Source: Bradyrhizobium stylosanthis (GTDB lineage: Bacteria; Pseudomonadota; Alphaproteobacteria; Rhizobiales; Xanthobacteraceae). From it: a stretch of 64,000 nucleotides of DNA. Under the pieces are notes generated by a model. The model made no database searches. It was not told the origin of the DNA and saw nothing but the letters and a program-made list of their open reading frames with translations. The position numbers and the translations under genes are program-made. The DNA is taken from the NCBI RefSeq assembly GCF_001641335.1, contig NZ_LVEM01000001.1, positions 1,586,580 to 1,650,579 on the forward strand, given 5' to 3'. This document shows positions 42,082 to 50,243 of this stretch, in pieces (within the stretch, counting starts at the first letter, position 1; each line of letters begins with the position of its first letter).

Positions 42082-43082
42082 GCGTTCGCGCCATCGATCG
42101 CCGGCAATTGCTGCGCCGGGGCGTGGCGCTGGCGGCGACGTCAATGCTCGCGGCCCCGGCCATTGCGCAGGCCCGCACGAAACTCCGGCTCGGCTATCTC
42201 CATGTCGTCGCCGTGGATGGCCACATCTGGACCGGCCTCGACCGCGGCTCGTTCGACCGCGAGGGCATCGATTTCGAGCTGTACGAGTTCAGCACCGGCC
42301 CCGAAGTCTTCGAGGCCATGACGCGCGGGGAGCTCGACGTCGCCTCCGCGGGCGGCGTCATCTCCAATTACCTGGCGCTCGGCCGCGGCCGCGGTTTTCT
42401 CATCAACGACATCGAGGTCGCGACCGCGCAGCTCTGGGCCCGGCCGTCGCTCGGGGTGAGCAGGCTCGCCGATCTCCGGGGTAAGCGGATCGCGACGACC
42501 GCGAAGACCACGGCGCACATCTTCCTCGACCGCGCGCTGCGCGCCAACAACATCAGGCCATCCGAGGTGGAGATCGTCAGTTCGAGCATGCCCGATGCGG
42601 TCAAGGCGTTTATCGCCGGCGAGGTGGCGGCCGTCGCGCTCTGGGTGCCGTTCAACGTCGCCGTGCGCGAGGCGCTACCCGACGCGGTCAAGCTGGTGGA
42701 TGCCTCAGCCTTCTATCCGCAATCCGCCGTGCTCGGCGGATGGGCGGCGCGGACGGATTACTATGCCGGAAACAAGGACGTGCTGAGCCGGATCATCCGC
42801 GGCTGGATCGAAGCGAACGATCATATGGTGCGCAACCCCGCCGCTGCGGCCGAAGCGCTCCAGGCCTATTACAAGCCGTCGCGTCCGGCCGATCTCACCG
42901 AGGCCTTCAGGGCGCAGAAGCTCTACTCCGCGCGCGAATGGCGTCGGCTCTATGCGGACGGAACCGTCGCGAAATGGCTGCAGCAGGTCAGCGATTTCTT
43001 CATGACCGACGCCGGCATCACTGACGCGCTGCGCGCGTCCGATTATTTCGATACCAAGCTTTACCTGGCAGCGGTCGGATAG
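42078..43082 (+). CDS. NitT/TauT-type ABC substrate-binding protein, Tat-exported, orphan
   Basis: The 334-residue protein has a twin-arginine signal (DRRQLLRRGVALAATSMLAA) and the two-lobe fold of SsuA/TauA/NrtA-like binding proteins: LRLGYLHVVAVDGHIWTGLD, VFEAMTRGELDVASAGGVIS, LADLRGKRIATTAKTTAHIF and AFIAGEVAAVALWVPFNVAV. Members bind sulfonates, nitrate, taurine or pyrimidine precursors. No permease or ATPase gene is adjacent, and the start overlaps the adenylate cyclase stop by four bases. I infer that it may present ligand to the Cache domain of the cyclase rather than to a transporter. It converges on the L,D-transpeptidase gene with 22 bases overlap. Confidence 0.88.
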   Translation: MSVRAIDRRQLLRRGVALAATSMLAAPAIAQARTKLRLGYLHVVAVDGHIWTGLDRGSFDREGIDFELYEFSTGPEVFEAMTRGELDVASAGGVISNYLALGRGRGFLINDIEVATAQLWARPSLGVSRLADLRGKRIATTAKTTAHIFLDRALRANNIRPSEVEIVSSSMPDAVKAFIAGEVAAVALWVPFNVAVREALPDAVKLVDASAFYPQSAVLGGWAARTDYYAGNKDVLSRIIRGWIEANDHMVRNPAAAAEALQAYYKPSRPADLTEAFRAQKLYSAREWRRLYADGTVAKWLQQVSDFFMTDAGITDALRASDYFDTKLYLAAVG

Positions 43083-44113
43083 CGATCGTCCGTGAACGCG
43101 ACCGGCGTGCCCTTCGCAACGCGTGCGGCGACCCGCTCGGCGTCCCAATTGGTCAGGCGCACGCAGCCGTGGGATTCCGCCTTGGAGATCTTGTCGGGCG
43201 ACGGCGTGCCGTGAATGCCGTAGCCGTCGGCGGAGAGGTTGATCCAGACCGTTCCAACCGGATTGTTTGGGCCGGGCTTGATGGTGAAGGGCTTCCGGGA
43301 CTTGACGCCCTTGAAGCGATAAGCCGGGTTGTAGCGGTAGAACGGATTCTTGCTGATCTCGGTCACCTTGAGCGTGCCTGACGGTGACGGCTTCTCCGTG
43401 CTGCCGACGGTGGCCGGATAAAACCCGATCAGCGCGTTCGACTTGTCGAACAGCTTGACGGTCTGCCTGACCTTGTCGACCTCGACCCTGTCGGCCTTGG
43501 CTTGCGCCTCCTCGCCCGCGCTCGCGGTGTCGACGACGACGATGGTGTCGCCGGCGCGATCGAAACGCTGCCCGGGGTTCAGCGCGGCCAGAAGCCGCTC
43601 GCTCATGTGAAACTTCTCGGCCAAGGCCTCGCGCGGACTGGTGAAGCCGAGCTTCGGGATGTCCTTCATGTCCTCCATCTTCGCAGGCAGCTTGTTCAGG
43701 AACGGGCCCGCCACATCCTGTTCGGTGATGGTATAGGTCAGCGTCGCCGGCCGCCCGTCGGTCCGCAGCGCCTTCCAGACCTCCTCCGTCGGGGTGTCCG
43801 AACCCGGCAATTGCCGGGCTTCCGCATAGGCCCGCAGCGCCTTCCTGGCGTTCTCGCCGAACCTGCCGTCGATCTCGCCGGGCGAGAAATGGGCCCTGTC
43901 CAGCAGGACCTGCAGGCGCACGCCCGCCGGCGTCGGCTTGTCGTTCGAGAGGCTCTTCTTTGATACCTCCGCGGCATTGATGGCGTCCGCGGTCATCTCG
44001 GCAGCGAATGCCGGCGTTGCGGTCAGGGCAAGGACCAGGACGATGCAGATGTCCCGGGCACGGCCCGCCGACCACGCATTCATCACCGTTCGTCGGAACA
44101 CGCCATCTTCCAT
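43061..44113 (-). CDS. L,D-transpeptidase (YkuD domain) with peptidoglycan-binding domain
   Basis: The 350-residue periplasmic enzyme has a signal peptide (DICIVLVLALTATPAFA), a PG_binding_1-like domain (LQVLLDRAHFSPGEIDGRFGENARKALRAYAEA), a linker, and a YkuD domain with the catalytic motif YGIHGTPSPDKISKAESHGCVRL (C317). It forms 3-3 cross-links in peptidoglycan or attaches proteins to it. ATG 44113 follows GGAG; an internal ATG at 44083 is a weaker alternative. The 77 bases directly upstream closely resemble those in front of the small gene at 46738-46953, and both contain an imperfect EcfG-type promoter. Confidence 0.92.
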   Translation of the reverse strand: MEDGVFRRTVMNAWSAGRARDICIVLVLALTATPAFAAEMTADAINAAEVSKKSLSNDKPTPAGVRLQVLLDRAHFSPGEIDGRFGENARKALRAYAEARQLPGSDTPTEEVWKALRTDGRPATLTYTITEQDVAGPFLNKLPAKMEDMKDIPKLGFTSPREALAEKFHMSERLLAALNPGQRFDRAGDTIVVVDTASAGEEAQAKADRVEVDKVRQTVKLFDKSNALIGFYPATVGSTEKPSPSGTLKVTEISKNPFYRYNPAYRFKGVKSRKPFTIKPGPNNPVGTVWINLSADGYGIHGTPSPDKISKAESHGCVRLTNWDAERVAARVAKGTPVAFTDDRYPTAAR

Positions 44114-44187
44114 GTGCCAGCTCCGGAATGGAGACATTCACTGGATTGGCAACTCGGCGCGACCGTGGAAGTTTCTTATCTTTCCCG
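44111..44187 (-). promoter_or_regulatory. Shared leader block, copy A (upstream of the L,D-transpeptidase)
   Basis: Read on the - strand, CGGGAAA, GAAACTTCC, GCG.CGAGTTG, TCTCCA and GGAGCTGG occur in the same order and spacing as at 46951-47027. GAAAC and GTT are separated by 17 bases, one mismatch from the EcfG promoter GGAAC-N16-CGTT. The block ends with the ribosome site and the ATG. Confidence 0.6.
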
Positions 44188-44324
44188 GTCTGGTTGGCGA
44201 AGCGGCATCAATGTACCAACAAAAGATTGCGCGGAGCTCGGTAATCGCGCCGGGCCTGGGATAACGAATCTCCATCGATATTCGGCATCCGACCTCCGGA
44301 AGAATACGGTGGTCGTCGCCGAGC

Positions 44325-44338
44325 TTGCGTTCGATCAA
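44325..44338. promoter_or_regulatory. FixK/FNR-box candidate
   Basis: TTGCG-TTCG-ATCAA differs from the FixK/FNR consensus TTGAT-N4-ATCAA at two positions of the left half. It lies 52 bases before the start of a FixK-like gene, a position suited to autoregulation. With only one intact half-site, this is tentative. Confidence 0.35.
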
Positions 44339-44389
44339 TTCCGTCTTGTCCGCCCCTGCCTAGTTTTCCTGAAAACCGGGAGGACGACC

Positions 44390-45055
44390 ATGCTCATCCG
44401 GGTCAACACGGCGTCCCGACGTCCGATCGATGGACCCATGGCTGCCGTCGCCGGTCCGCGCGCGCTCTGCAGCGAGTTCAAATATCGCAGAGGCAGCGAG
44501 ATCTTTGGCGAGGGCGAGCACGCGGAGTACATCTACCAGATCAGCTATGGAGCCGTGCGCACATACAAGTTGCTCGCAGACGGCCGACGCCAGATCAATT
44601 CGTTCCATCTGCCAGGTGACATGTTCGGATTTGAGAACAGCGAAACCCACCGCTTTACCGCAGAAGCCATCGTCGAAACACATGTTCGCATCATGAAGCG
44701 ATGCAACCTTCTCGAGGCGATGCCGAGCGAGGCGGCCGGCTCGAAGAAGCTGATCGGCTTCGTCACCGAGAATCTTCAGCATGCCGAGAACCACATGTTG
44801 CTTCTGGGACGGAAGACTTCGCTGGAGAAAGTGGCGGCATTCCTGCTCGAAATGGACGGCAGGCTTGCGCATCCCGATGTCATGACCCTGCCGATGTCCC
44901 GCCGCGACATCGCAGACTACCTCGGGCTCACCCTGGAAACAGTCTCGCGCGCTCTCTCGATCCTGCGCGATGACAAAATCCTGCGATTTCACGGGACGAC
45001 ACAGCGGGAAGTCGAAATGCTCGACCGTGAGAAACTCGCGAAGCTCGACGCCTAA
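44390..45055 (+). CDS. Crp/Fnr-family regulator, FixK-like
   Basis: The 221-residue protein has a cyclic-nucleotide-binding-like beta roll (YRRGSEIFGEGEHAEYIYQI, PGDMFGFENSETHRFTAEAI), a dimer helix and a C-terminal helix-turn-helix MSRRDIADYLGLTLETVSRALS followed by ILRDDKILRF. The HTH (E..SRALS type) is that of FNR/FixK, which recognises TTGAT-N4-ATCAA. The N-terminal cysteine cluster that binds 4Fe-4S in FNR is absent, and the cAMP contact residues of CRP are not evident, so FixK-type is the best label. Bradyrhizobium carries several FixK paralogues linked to microaerobic and stress responses. ATG 44390 follows GGGAGG. Confidence 0.9.
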   Translation: MLIRVNTASRRPIDGPMAAVAGPRALCSEFKYRRGSEIFGEGEHAEYIYQISYGAVRTYKLLADGRRQINSFHLPGDMFGFENSETHRFTAEAIVETHVRIMKRCNLLEAMPSEAAGSKKLIGFVTENLQHAENHMLLLGRKTSLEKVAAFLLEMDGRLAHPDVMTLPMSRRDIADYLGLTLETVSRALSILRDDKILRFHGTTQREVEMLDREKLAKLDA

Positions 45056-45125
45056 GTCGAGCAATCCACGTCAAGTCAACTCGGCCAGTCGGAGTTCATC
45101 GTCAAAAACAAGGGGAGGAATGGTG

Positions 45126-45437
45126 ATGCTGATCAAAACGCTGACACTGTGTTCCCTCACCTATCTCGTTGGCATTGCCAGCGCGGTTGCGATTCACCAG
45201 AGCGATCCGTGGAGCTCAGCCGCAGGCCGGGGTGGCTCTCATCAGCGGCCGCCTCCCGCGGCGAAGGGCGACAGGCTGCCCCTCAAGCCGATCCGGGCTC
45301 CCGTCAGCGACAGCGCGCCCGTGCAACCGCCGGCAAGCAACGCTCCGAATCCGTGGACCGGAACGGCCTGCAACGCGCCTATCGACGTGCGCGGGCGGTG
45401 CTTTGCACGGATCGAGATGACCGATCAGGCGGCGTGA
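45126..45437 (+). CDS. Small secreted protein, 103 aa
   Basis: The product has a signal-peptide-like or anchored N-terminus (MLIKTLTLCSLTYLVGIASA), a long Pro/Arg/Lys-rich disordered part (HQRPPPAAKGDRLPLKPIRA) and a C-terminal CNAPIDVRGRCFARIEM with two cysteines spaced for a disulfide. ATG 45126 is preferred because GGGGAGG lies eight bases upstream; ATG 45120 is too close. It follows the FixK-like gene by 70 bases. Function unknown. Confidence 0.6.
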   Translation: MLIKTLTLCSLTYLVGIASAVAIHQSDPWSSAAGRGGSHQRPPPAAKGDRLPLKPIRAPVSDSAPVQPPASNAPNPWTGTACNAPIDVRGRCFARIEMTDQAA

Positions 45438-45544
45438 ATCGTCTGCCGCGGGACCATCGGCAGCGAACACCGGCGACGTGTCACGGCGACGACGAGAAGC
45501 ATGCAAACCTGTCCCGTTTTCGTCAGCGACATCGCCGCCTCCTC

Positions 45545-46606
45545 TCAAACGTTCAACCGTTGCGTCTCGAATTCTCCGGCGGCAGTGCCGACCAGTTCGC
45601 GGTACCTGTCCACATACTGCCGCGCCATTCGACGTGACGTGAAGCGATCCTCGAAGCGGGCACGCACCTTCCTTCGGTCCAGCTTGCCCAGTTCACCGAC
45701 AGCCTCGACGGCCTGCGCCTCGTTCTCGACGATGAACCCGGTCAGGCCGTGCTCGATGACCTCGGGGACCGATCCGGAGCGATAGGCAATCACCGGGGTT
45801 CCGCATGCCATGGCCTCGATCATGACCAGCCCGAAAGGCTCCGGCCAATCGATCGGGAACAACAGGGCGGCGGCTCCAGCGAGGAAGGGTTGCTTCTTCA
45901 CGTCGTCGACTTCGCCGACAAGCTGGATCGTCTCGCCGTCGATCTGCGGCTCCAGGTGTTTCTTGAAGTATGCGGTCTCGGCGCGCGGAATCTTCGCGGC
46001 GATGCGGAGCGGCATCCCGGCGGCGCGCGCAATGCGAATGGCGTCCTCCGGCCCCTTGTCCGCCGTGAGCCGGCCAAGAAAGGCGAGGTATGATCCCTCC
46101 CCTTGGACGGGGTGCAACAGGTTTGGCGGCAAACCGTGCTGGACCGTGCCGATCCACCTCGCATCAGGAAGCGGCAAGCGCTGGTGATCGGAAATCGACA
46201 CGAAGCCGGCGTCAGCGAACTCTCGAACGACATCAGGCAGCCCAGGCAAGTCGAGCCGGCCGTGCATGGTCGTCAGGAACGGCACGCCAAGGCGACTGAG
46301 CAACGGCAGATGCAGCCAGTCGATGTGGGCGTGGATCACGTCGAAATCACCGGCCCGCTTCGCGATCGCCTCCATTAGCATCGCCAAGGCGGCGCTTGGA
46401 TCCGCACCCTTCCGGCCAAGACGCAGTGCGCGGGGCCATACGGGATGGAGTTTCCCGGTGGTCCGCGAGTCGGCGCTCGCAAACAGCGTGACCTCGTGAC
46501 CGAGTTCGACAAGCTCGTCCACCAGCCATGCCACCACCCGCTCGGTGCCGCCGTAGAGCTTCGGAGGAACACTTTCGGCGAGAGGGGCGAGCTGAGCGAT
46601 GCGCAT
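45545..46606 (-). CDS. Glycosyltransferase family 4 protein
   Basis: The 353-residue cytosolic enzyme is a GT-B fold transferase of family 4: donor-binding region with FLGRLTADKGPEDAIRIARA, EPFGLVMIEAMACGTPVIAY and GSVPEVIEHGLTGFIVEN (the E-x7-E motif), and an N-terminal acceptor domain containing PPKLYGGTERVVAWLVDELVELGHEV. Such enzymes transfer sugars from nucleotide donors to glycans, lipids or small molecules. No other polysaccharide gene lies nearby, so the product is unknown. Its subgroup often appears with stress- or trehalose-linked genes in rhizobia. Confidence 0.9.
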   Translation of the reverse strand: MRIAQLAPLAESVPPKLYGGTERVVAWLVDELVELGHEVTLFASADSRTTGKLHPVWPRALRLGRKGADPSAALAMLMEAIAKRAGDFDVIHAHIDWLHLPLLSRLGVPFLTTMHGRLDLPGLPDVVREFADAGFVSISDHQRLPLPDARWIGTVQHGLPPNLLHPVQGEGSYLAFLGRLTADKGPEDAIRIARAAGMPLRIAAKIPRAETAYFKKHLEPQIDGETIQLVGEVDDVKKQPFLAGAAALLFPIDWPEPFGLVMIEAMACGTPVIAYRSGSVPEVIEHGLTGFIVENEAQAVEAVGELGKLDRRKVRARFEDRFTSRRMARQYVDRYRELVGTAAGEFETQRLNV

Positions 46607-46737
46607 GGGAGCCTGCTACACCGCTGAACGGAGGATCAGCACGATGGCTGCGGACACGAGGTTCGAAATCGCCAGCAACGTCCAATCCGGCCTCGCGCTT
46701 GCGCTGGCCAGGCGGCACGCCAGGCTCTCAAGTATCC

Positions 46738-46953
46738 CTAGCATTCGTCATCGGAAAGCCGCTCGAGGTAGGCAAGCCCGAACGCTGCGAGTTCCTGGGC
46801 ATCACCGTTACTCTCGCGCGCTTCCCGCCTTCCTTGCAGATGACGTTCGAGGAGGCAGCGACGGCCATCCGCGGCATCGACATCGCGATGCCGAGCGCGG
46901 TACACGCACCATGCGGTATCGACCGCTGTTCGTAGCGGACCCTCGTCGACCAT
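46738..46953 (-). CDS. 71-residue conserved small protein
   Basis: An all-helical, charged small protein: MVDEGPLRTAVDTAWCVYRA, RHRDVDAADGRRCLLERHLQ, then an Arg/Glu-rich end LAAFGLAYLERLSDDEC. ATG 46953 follows GGAG inside a leader block that matches the one before the L,D-transpeptidase. An in-frame TTG at 46992 would start inside that block and is rejected. Overlapping ORFs on the + strand lack ribosome sites. I do not know the function; the shared leader suggests joint, possibly stress-related, control. Confidence 0.6.
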   Translation of the reverse strand: MVDEGPLRTAVDTAWCVYRARHRDVDAADGRRCLLERHLQGRREARESNGDAQELAAFGLAYLERLSDDEC

Positions 46954-47027
46954 GTTCCCAGCTCCGACGTGGAGATGTTCATGGGAGGCCAACTCGTCGC
47001 AGCGGCGGAAGTTTCCAGTATTTCCCG
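46951..47027 (-). promoter_or_regulatory. Shared leader block, copy B
   Basis: Counterpart of 44111-44187: on the - strand CGGGAAA, GGAAACTTCC, GCGACGAGTTGG, TCTCCA and GGAGCTGG in identical order up to the ATG. GAAAC to GTT spacing is again 17. It precedes the 71-residue protein gene. Confidence 0.6.
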
Positions 47028-47088
47028 AAAGTCTAATCCTGCGCGCGAGGCGAGCGCGATCAGCACGCGCTCTCCTGGCGCGTGCAAA

Positions 47089-48093
47089 TCAGACCGTGCG
47101 GCGCGCCGCCATCTCCGCCGCGAGCAGCAGTGCGGCGCGGCTGGCGCCGATCGAGGCGATGCCCTGGCCTGCGATGTCGTAGGCGGTGCCGTGCGCGGGC
47201 GTGCAGATCGGGAACGGGAAGCCGCCGAGCAAGGTCACGCCGCGATCGAAGCCCATCAGCTTCATCGCGATCTGGCCCTGATCGTGATACATAGTCAGCA
47301 CCGCATCGAAGGCGCCGCTCTTGGCGCGCAGAAACACGGTGTCGGCGGGAAACGGCCCCTCCGCGGCCATGCCCTCGGCCTGCCCGGCCGCGACCACGGG
47401 CGCGATCACGTCGATCTCTTCGCGGCCGAAATTGCCGCCGTCGCCCGCATGCGGGTTCAATCCGGCGACCGCGATGCGCGGCCGCGCGAATCCGGCCTTG
47501 CGCATGCATTCATCGGTCAGCCTGAGCGCGCGATGGATGCGTTCGCCGGACAGTTTTGCCGCGACGTCCTTAAGCGGGATGTGCGAGGTGACCCGCGCGT
47601 TCCAGAGCCGGTCGAGCACGTTGAATTCGCTTGCGGGTGTCCTGAGCCCGACGACCTCCGCGGAAAACGCGATCTCGTCGTCATACTCGGCGCGGGCAAG
47701 CCGCATCGCCTGCTTGTTGAATGGCGTGAAGCAGACCGCATCGACGCGCCGGTCGCGGCCGAGCTCCAGCGCGTGCCGGTAGTTCGCCAGTGCGAATTTT
47801 CCGCCGGCAAGGGTTGCCGTCTTCGGAGTGACCTCTTTGGGATCGAGGTGACCGAGATCGACGAAGAGCGCTTCGTCCTTCGCCGCGCGCAGGTCGGCCC
47901 CCTGCTCCACCATGGTCAGCCCCGGCGTGACGCCCGCAACCCGCGCGCCTTGGTCGAAGATGCGGCGGTCGCCGATCACGACAAGGCGGCAGCCCGCGCG
48001 GATGTCGTCCTGCACCACCAGCTTCGCCGTCAGCTCCGGGCTGATGCCGGCGGGATCTCCCATCGCCAGTGCAACGAGCGGCTTTGCGGTCAT
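47089..48093 (-). CDS. pdxA: PdxA-family dehydrogenase (4-hydroxythreonine-4-phosphate dehydrogenase-like)
   Basis: The 334-residue metal- and NAD-dependent enzyme shows PdxA landmarks: VALAMGDPAGISPELTAK, zinc-binding His residues in VTSHIPLKDV, LNPHAGDGGNFGREE and YHDQGQIAMKLMGFDRGV, and FPFPICTPAHGTAYDIAGQG. Canonical PdxA makes a pyridoxal-phosphate precursor and sits beside ksgA. This copy is instead the last gene of a transporter/CoA operon and overlaps tctA by four bases (ATGA), so it is more likely a catabolic paralogue. PdxA relatives oxidise cis-dihydrodiols (TphB) or sugar-acid phosphates, and such a role is inferred here. Confidence 0.85.
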   Translation of the reverse strand: MTAKPLVALAMGDPAGISPELTAKLVVQDDIRAGCRLVVIGDRRIFDQGARVAGVTPGLTMVEQGADLRAAKDEALFVDLGHLDPKEVTPKTATLAGGKFALANYRHALELGRDRRVDAVCFTPFNKQAMRLARAEYDDEIAFSAEVVGLRTPASEFNVLDRLWNARVTSHIPLKDVAAKLSGERIHRALRLTDECMRKAGFARPRIAVAGLNPHAGDGGNFGREEIDVIAPVVAAGQAEGMAAEGPFPADTVFLRAKSGAFDAVLTMYHDQGQIAMKLMGFDRGVTLLGGFPFPICTPAHGTAYDIAGQGIASIGASRAALLLAAEMAARRTV

Positions 48094-49628
48094 ATGATCA
48101 CCTTCTCCTGAGCGGTCGTCTCATTGGCGGATGGCGCCGGCTTGCGCCCCAGGCGCGTGAGCTGCAACACGAGCGGCAACAGCAGCAGCGCGATGCCGCC
48201 CACGATCAGGCACGTCACCAGCTTGTTCGCGAAGAAGATGCCGAGGGAGCCCTTGGACAGCAGCATCGACTGCCGGAACGCATCCTCGGCCTTGTCGCCG
48301 ATGACGATGGCGAGCACCAGCGGCGCCAGCGGATAGAACAGCTTCTTGAAGAGATAGCCGACGACGCCGAAGCCGAGCATCATGACGACGTCGAGATAGG
48401 AGTTCGAGACCGAATAGGCCCCGACGACGCAGATGATCACGATCAGCGGGGCGATGACGACGAAGGGGATCCGCATCAAGGCGGCAAAGACCGGAACGGT
48501 CAGCAGCACCAGGACGACGGCGACGATGTTGCCGACATACATCGAGGCGATCAGACCCCAGACGAAGTCCTTCTGGTCGACGAACAGCATCGGCCCGGGA
48601 TTGAGACCCCAGATCATCAGGCCGCCCATCATGACTGCCGCGGTGGCCGAGCCGGGGATGCCGAGCGAGAGCATCGGCAGCAGTGCACTGGTGCCGGCGG
48701 CATGGTCGGCCGTCTCCGGCGAAATGATGCCTTCAACCTCGCCGGTGCCGAAATATCGGCCGCGGCGGGAGAAACGGCGGGCGATGCCGTAGCTCATGAA
48801 GGAGGCCGCGGTCGGGCCGCCCGGCGTGATCCCCATCCAGCAACCGATCGCCGCGCTGCGCAGCAGCGCAACGCTGTGGCGCGGCAGCCGGCCGACGGCA
48901 CGGAACACTTCGCGCCAGTCGATCTTCGAGGAGACCGCGCGGGCATGAAACTCCTCCTCGACCGCAACCAGGAGCTCGCCGATGCCGAACAGGCCCATCA
49001 CCGCCACGACAAAGTTCACGCCCTTCACCAGCTCGTCCACGCCCATGGTGAGGCGCACGCTGCCGGACACGGTGTCGATGCCGATGGCGGCGATGGCAAA
49101 GCCGATCGCGAGCGCCACGACCGTCTTGATCGGGGCCGCGCCTCCCATGCCGACGAAGCTCGCGAAGGCCAGGAAATAAACGGCAAAGTATTCCGGCGGG
49201 CCGAACGCCAGCGCGACCTGCGCCACCCAGGATGCGAGGAAGGTGATCAGGATGACGCCGATCAGCGCGCCGAATGCCGCCGAGCCGAAGGCGGTGGCGA
49301 GCGCCGTGGTCGGCCGGCCGTCGCGCGCCATGGGGTAGCCGTCGAAGGTGGTCGCGACGGAGGACGGCTCGCCCGGGATGTTGAACAGGATCGAGGTGAC
49401 GGAGCCGCCGAACAGCGCGCCCCAATACATGCTGGAGAGCAGGATGATCGCCGACACCGGCTGCATGCCGAAGGTGAGCGGCAACAGCAGCGAGACCCCG
49501 TTCGGCGCGCCGAGGCCCGGCAACACGCCGACGAGGATGCCGAGCAACACGCCGATCGCCATCAGCAGCAGGTGCGGCACGGTCACCGCGATGGTGAAGC
49601 CGTGGAGGAGCTCCGAGAGATTGTCCAT
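48090..49628 (-). CDS. tctA: Tripartite tricarboxylate transporter large permease TctA
   Basis: The 512-residue inner-membrane protein has about twelve helices and the TctA signatures GVLPGLGAPNGVSLLLPLTF, SILFNIPGEPSSVATTFDGYP near the first half, and the repeated GITPGGPTAASFMSYG and LGIPGSATAAVMMGGL loops in the second half. It is the transport subunit of a binding-protein-dependent carboxylate uptake system, driven by cation gradients. It lies between tctB (11 bases) and the PdxA-like gene. Length matches Salmonella TctA (about 504). Confidence 0.95.
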   Translation of the reverse strand: MDNLSELLHGFTIAVTVPHLLLMAIGVLLGILVGVLPGLGAPNGVSLLLPLTFGMQPVSAIILLSSMYWGALFGGSVTSILFNIPGEPSSVATTFDGYPMARDGRPTTALATAFGSAAFGALIGVILITFLASWVAQVALAFGPPEYFAVYFLAFASFVGMGGAAPIKTVVALAIGFAIAAIGIDTVSGSVRLTMGVDELVKGVNFVVAVMGLFGIGELLVAVEEEFHARAVSSKIDWREVFRAVGRLPRHSVALLRSAAIGCWMGITPGGPTAASFMSYGIARRFSRRGRYFGTGEVEGIISPETADHAAGTSALLPMLSLGIPGSATAAVMMGGLMIWGLNPGPMLFVDQKDFVWGLIASMYVGNIVAVVLVLLTVPVFAALMRIPFVVIAPLIVIICVVGAYSVSNSYLDVVMMLGFGVVGYLFKKLFYPLAPLVLAIVIGDKAEDAFRQSMLLSKGSLGIFFANKLVTCLIVGGIALLLLPLVLQLTRLGRKPAPSANETTAQEKVII

Positions 49629-49639
49629 CGGCCTCCCCC

Positions 49640-50122
49640 TCAGAAGCCGAGCGCGGCGGCCAGCGCGCCGTGCGGCAGGCTGACCTGGAACATGCGCTCG
49701 AACACGACGTAAAGCGCCAGCGCCGTAGCCGCCGCCATGGCCAGCGCACGCGGCAGGGATTGATGCCTCGGGATCGCCAGCACGGCGAAGACGTACCCCG
49801 CCGAGGCCAGATACATGCCGAGCAGCGGGATCGCGGCGACGAAGATCGCGGCCGGCACGAACAGACCGGCCAGCCGGCGCAGCTCGAGCGGCGTGATCGC
49901 GATGGGCACGTTTGCCAGTGACGCCGCCGGCACAAGACCTCGCACCAGATTGTAGAGGCTGCCGAGCACGACGATGATCCCGGTCAGGAACGGAAACGTG
50001 CCGGCGTCCACGCCCGCGCTCGACCAGCCGATGCCGTTGTCGAGGCTCTGGACCACCACGGCCACGCCAAAACCGCCGGTGAGGATTGCGGTCGCAAGCT
50101 CGAGGGCGCGACGCGAGATCAT
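49640..50122 (-). CDS. tctB: Tripartite tricarboxylate transporter small permease TctB
   Basis: The 160-residue membrane protein has four hydrophobic helices (ATAILTGGFGVAVVVQSL; FPFLTGIIVVLGSLYNLV; LFVPAAIFVAAIPLLGMYLA; ALAMAAATALALYVVFERMF), the size and layout of TctB, with the helix-four ending LYVVFERMFQVSLPHG typical of the family. It pairs with TctA and receives substrate from the TctC-type protein encoded upstream. Confidence 0.9.
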   Translation of the reverse strand: MISRRALELATAILTGGFGVAVVVQSLDNGIGWSSAGVDAGTFPFLTGIIVVLGSLYNLVRGLVPAASLANVPIAITPLELRRLAGLFVPAAIFVAAIPLLGMYLASAGYVFAVLAIPRHQSLPRALAMAAATALALYVVFERMFQVSLPHGALAAALGF

Positions 50123-50243
50123 CGAGGGCTCCGTTCGAGCTGCGGATCCAATATTAGCCGTCGTCCCGGCGAAGTTTGTGGCACGGCGGGCGCGATGCGG
50201 CTGGAAGCCGTGTCCAAATCTTCACGTTCGTTACACGAGCCCC

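Noticed and set aside
44390..45055. Idea that the FixK-like protein is the cAMP receptor for the cyclase at 39985-42081
   Set aside because: Its beta-roll lacks the CRP cAMP-contact pattern and fits FixK; proximity alone is not evidence.
46599..47036. + strand ORF of 145 codons opposite the 71-residue gene
   Set aside because: Basic, low-complexity product and no ribosome site; the - strand frame has a Shine-Dalgarno within a shared leader block.
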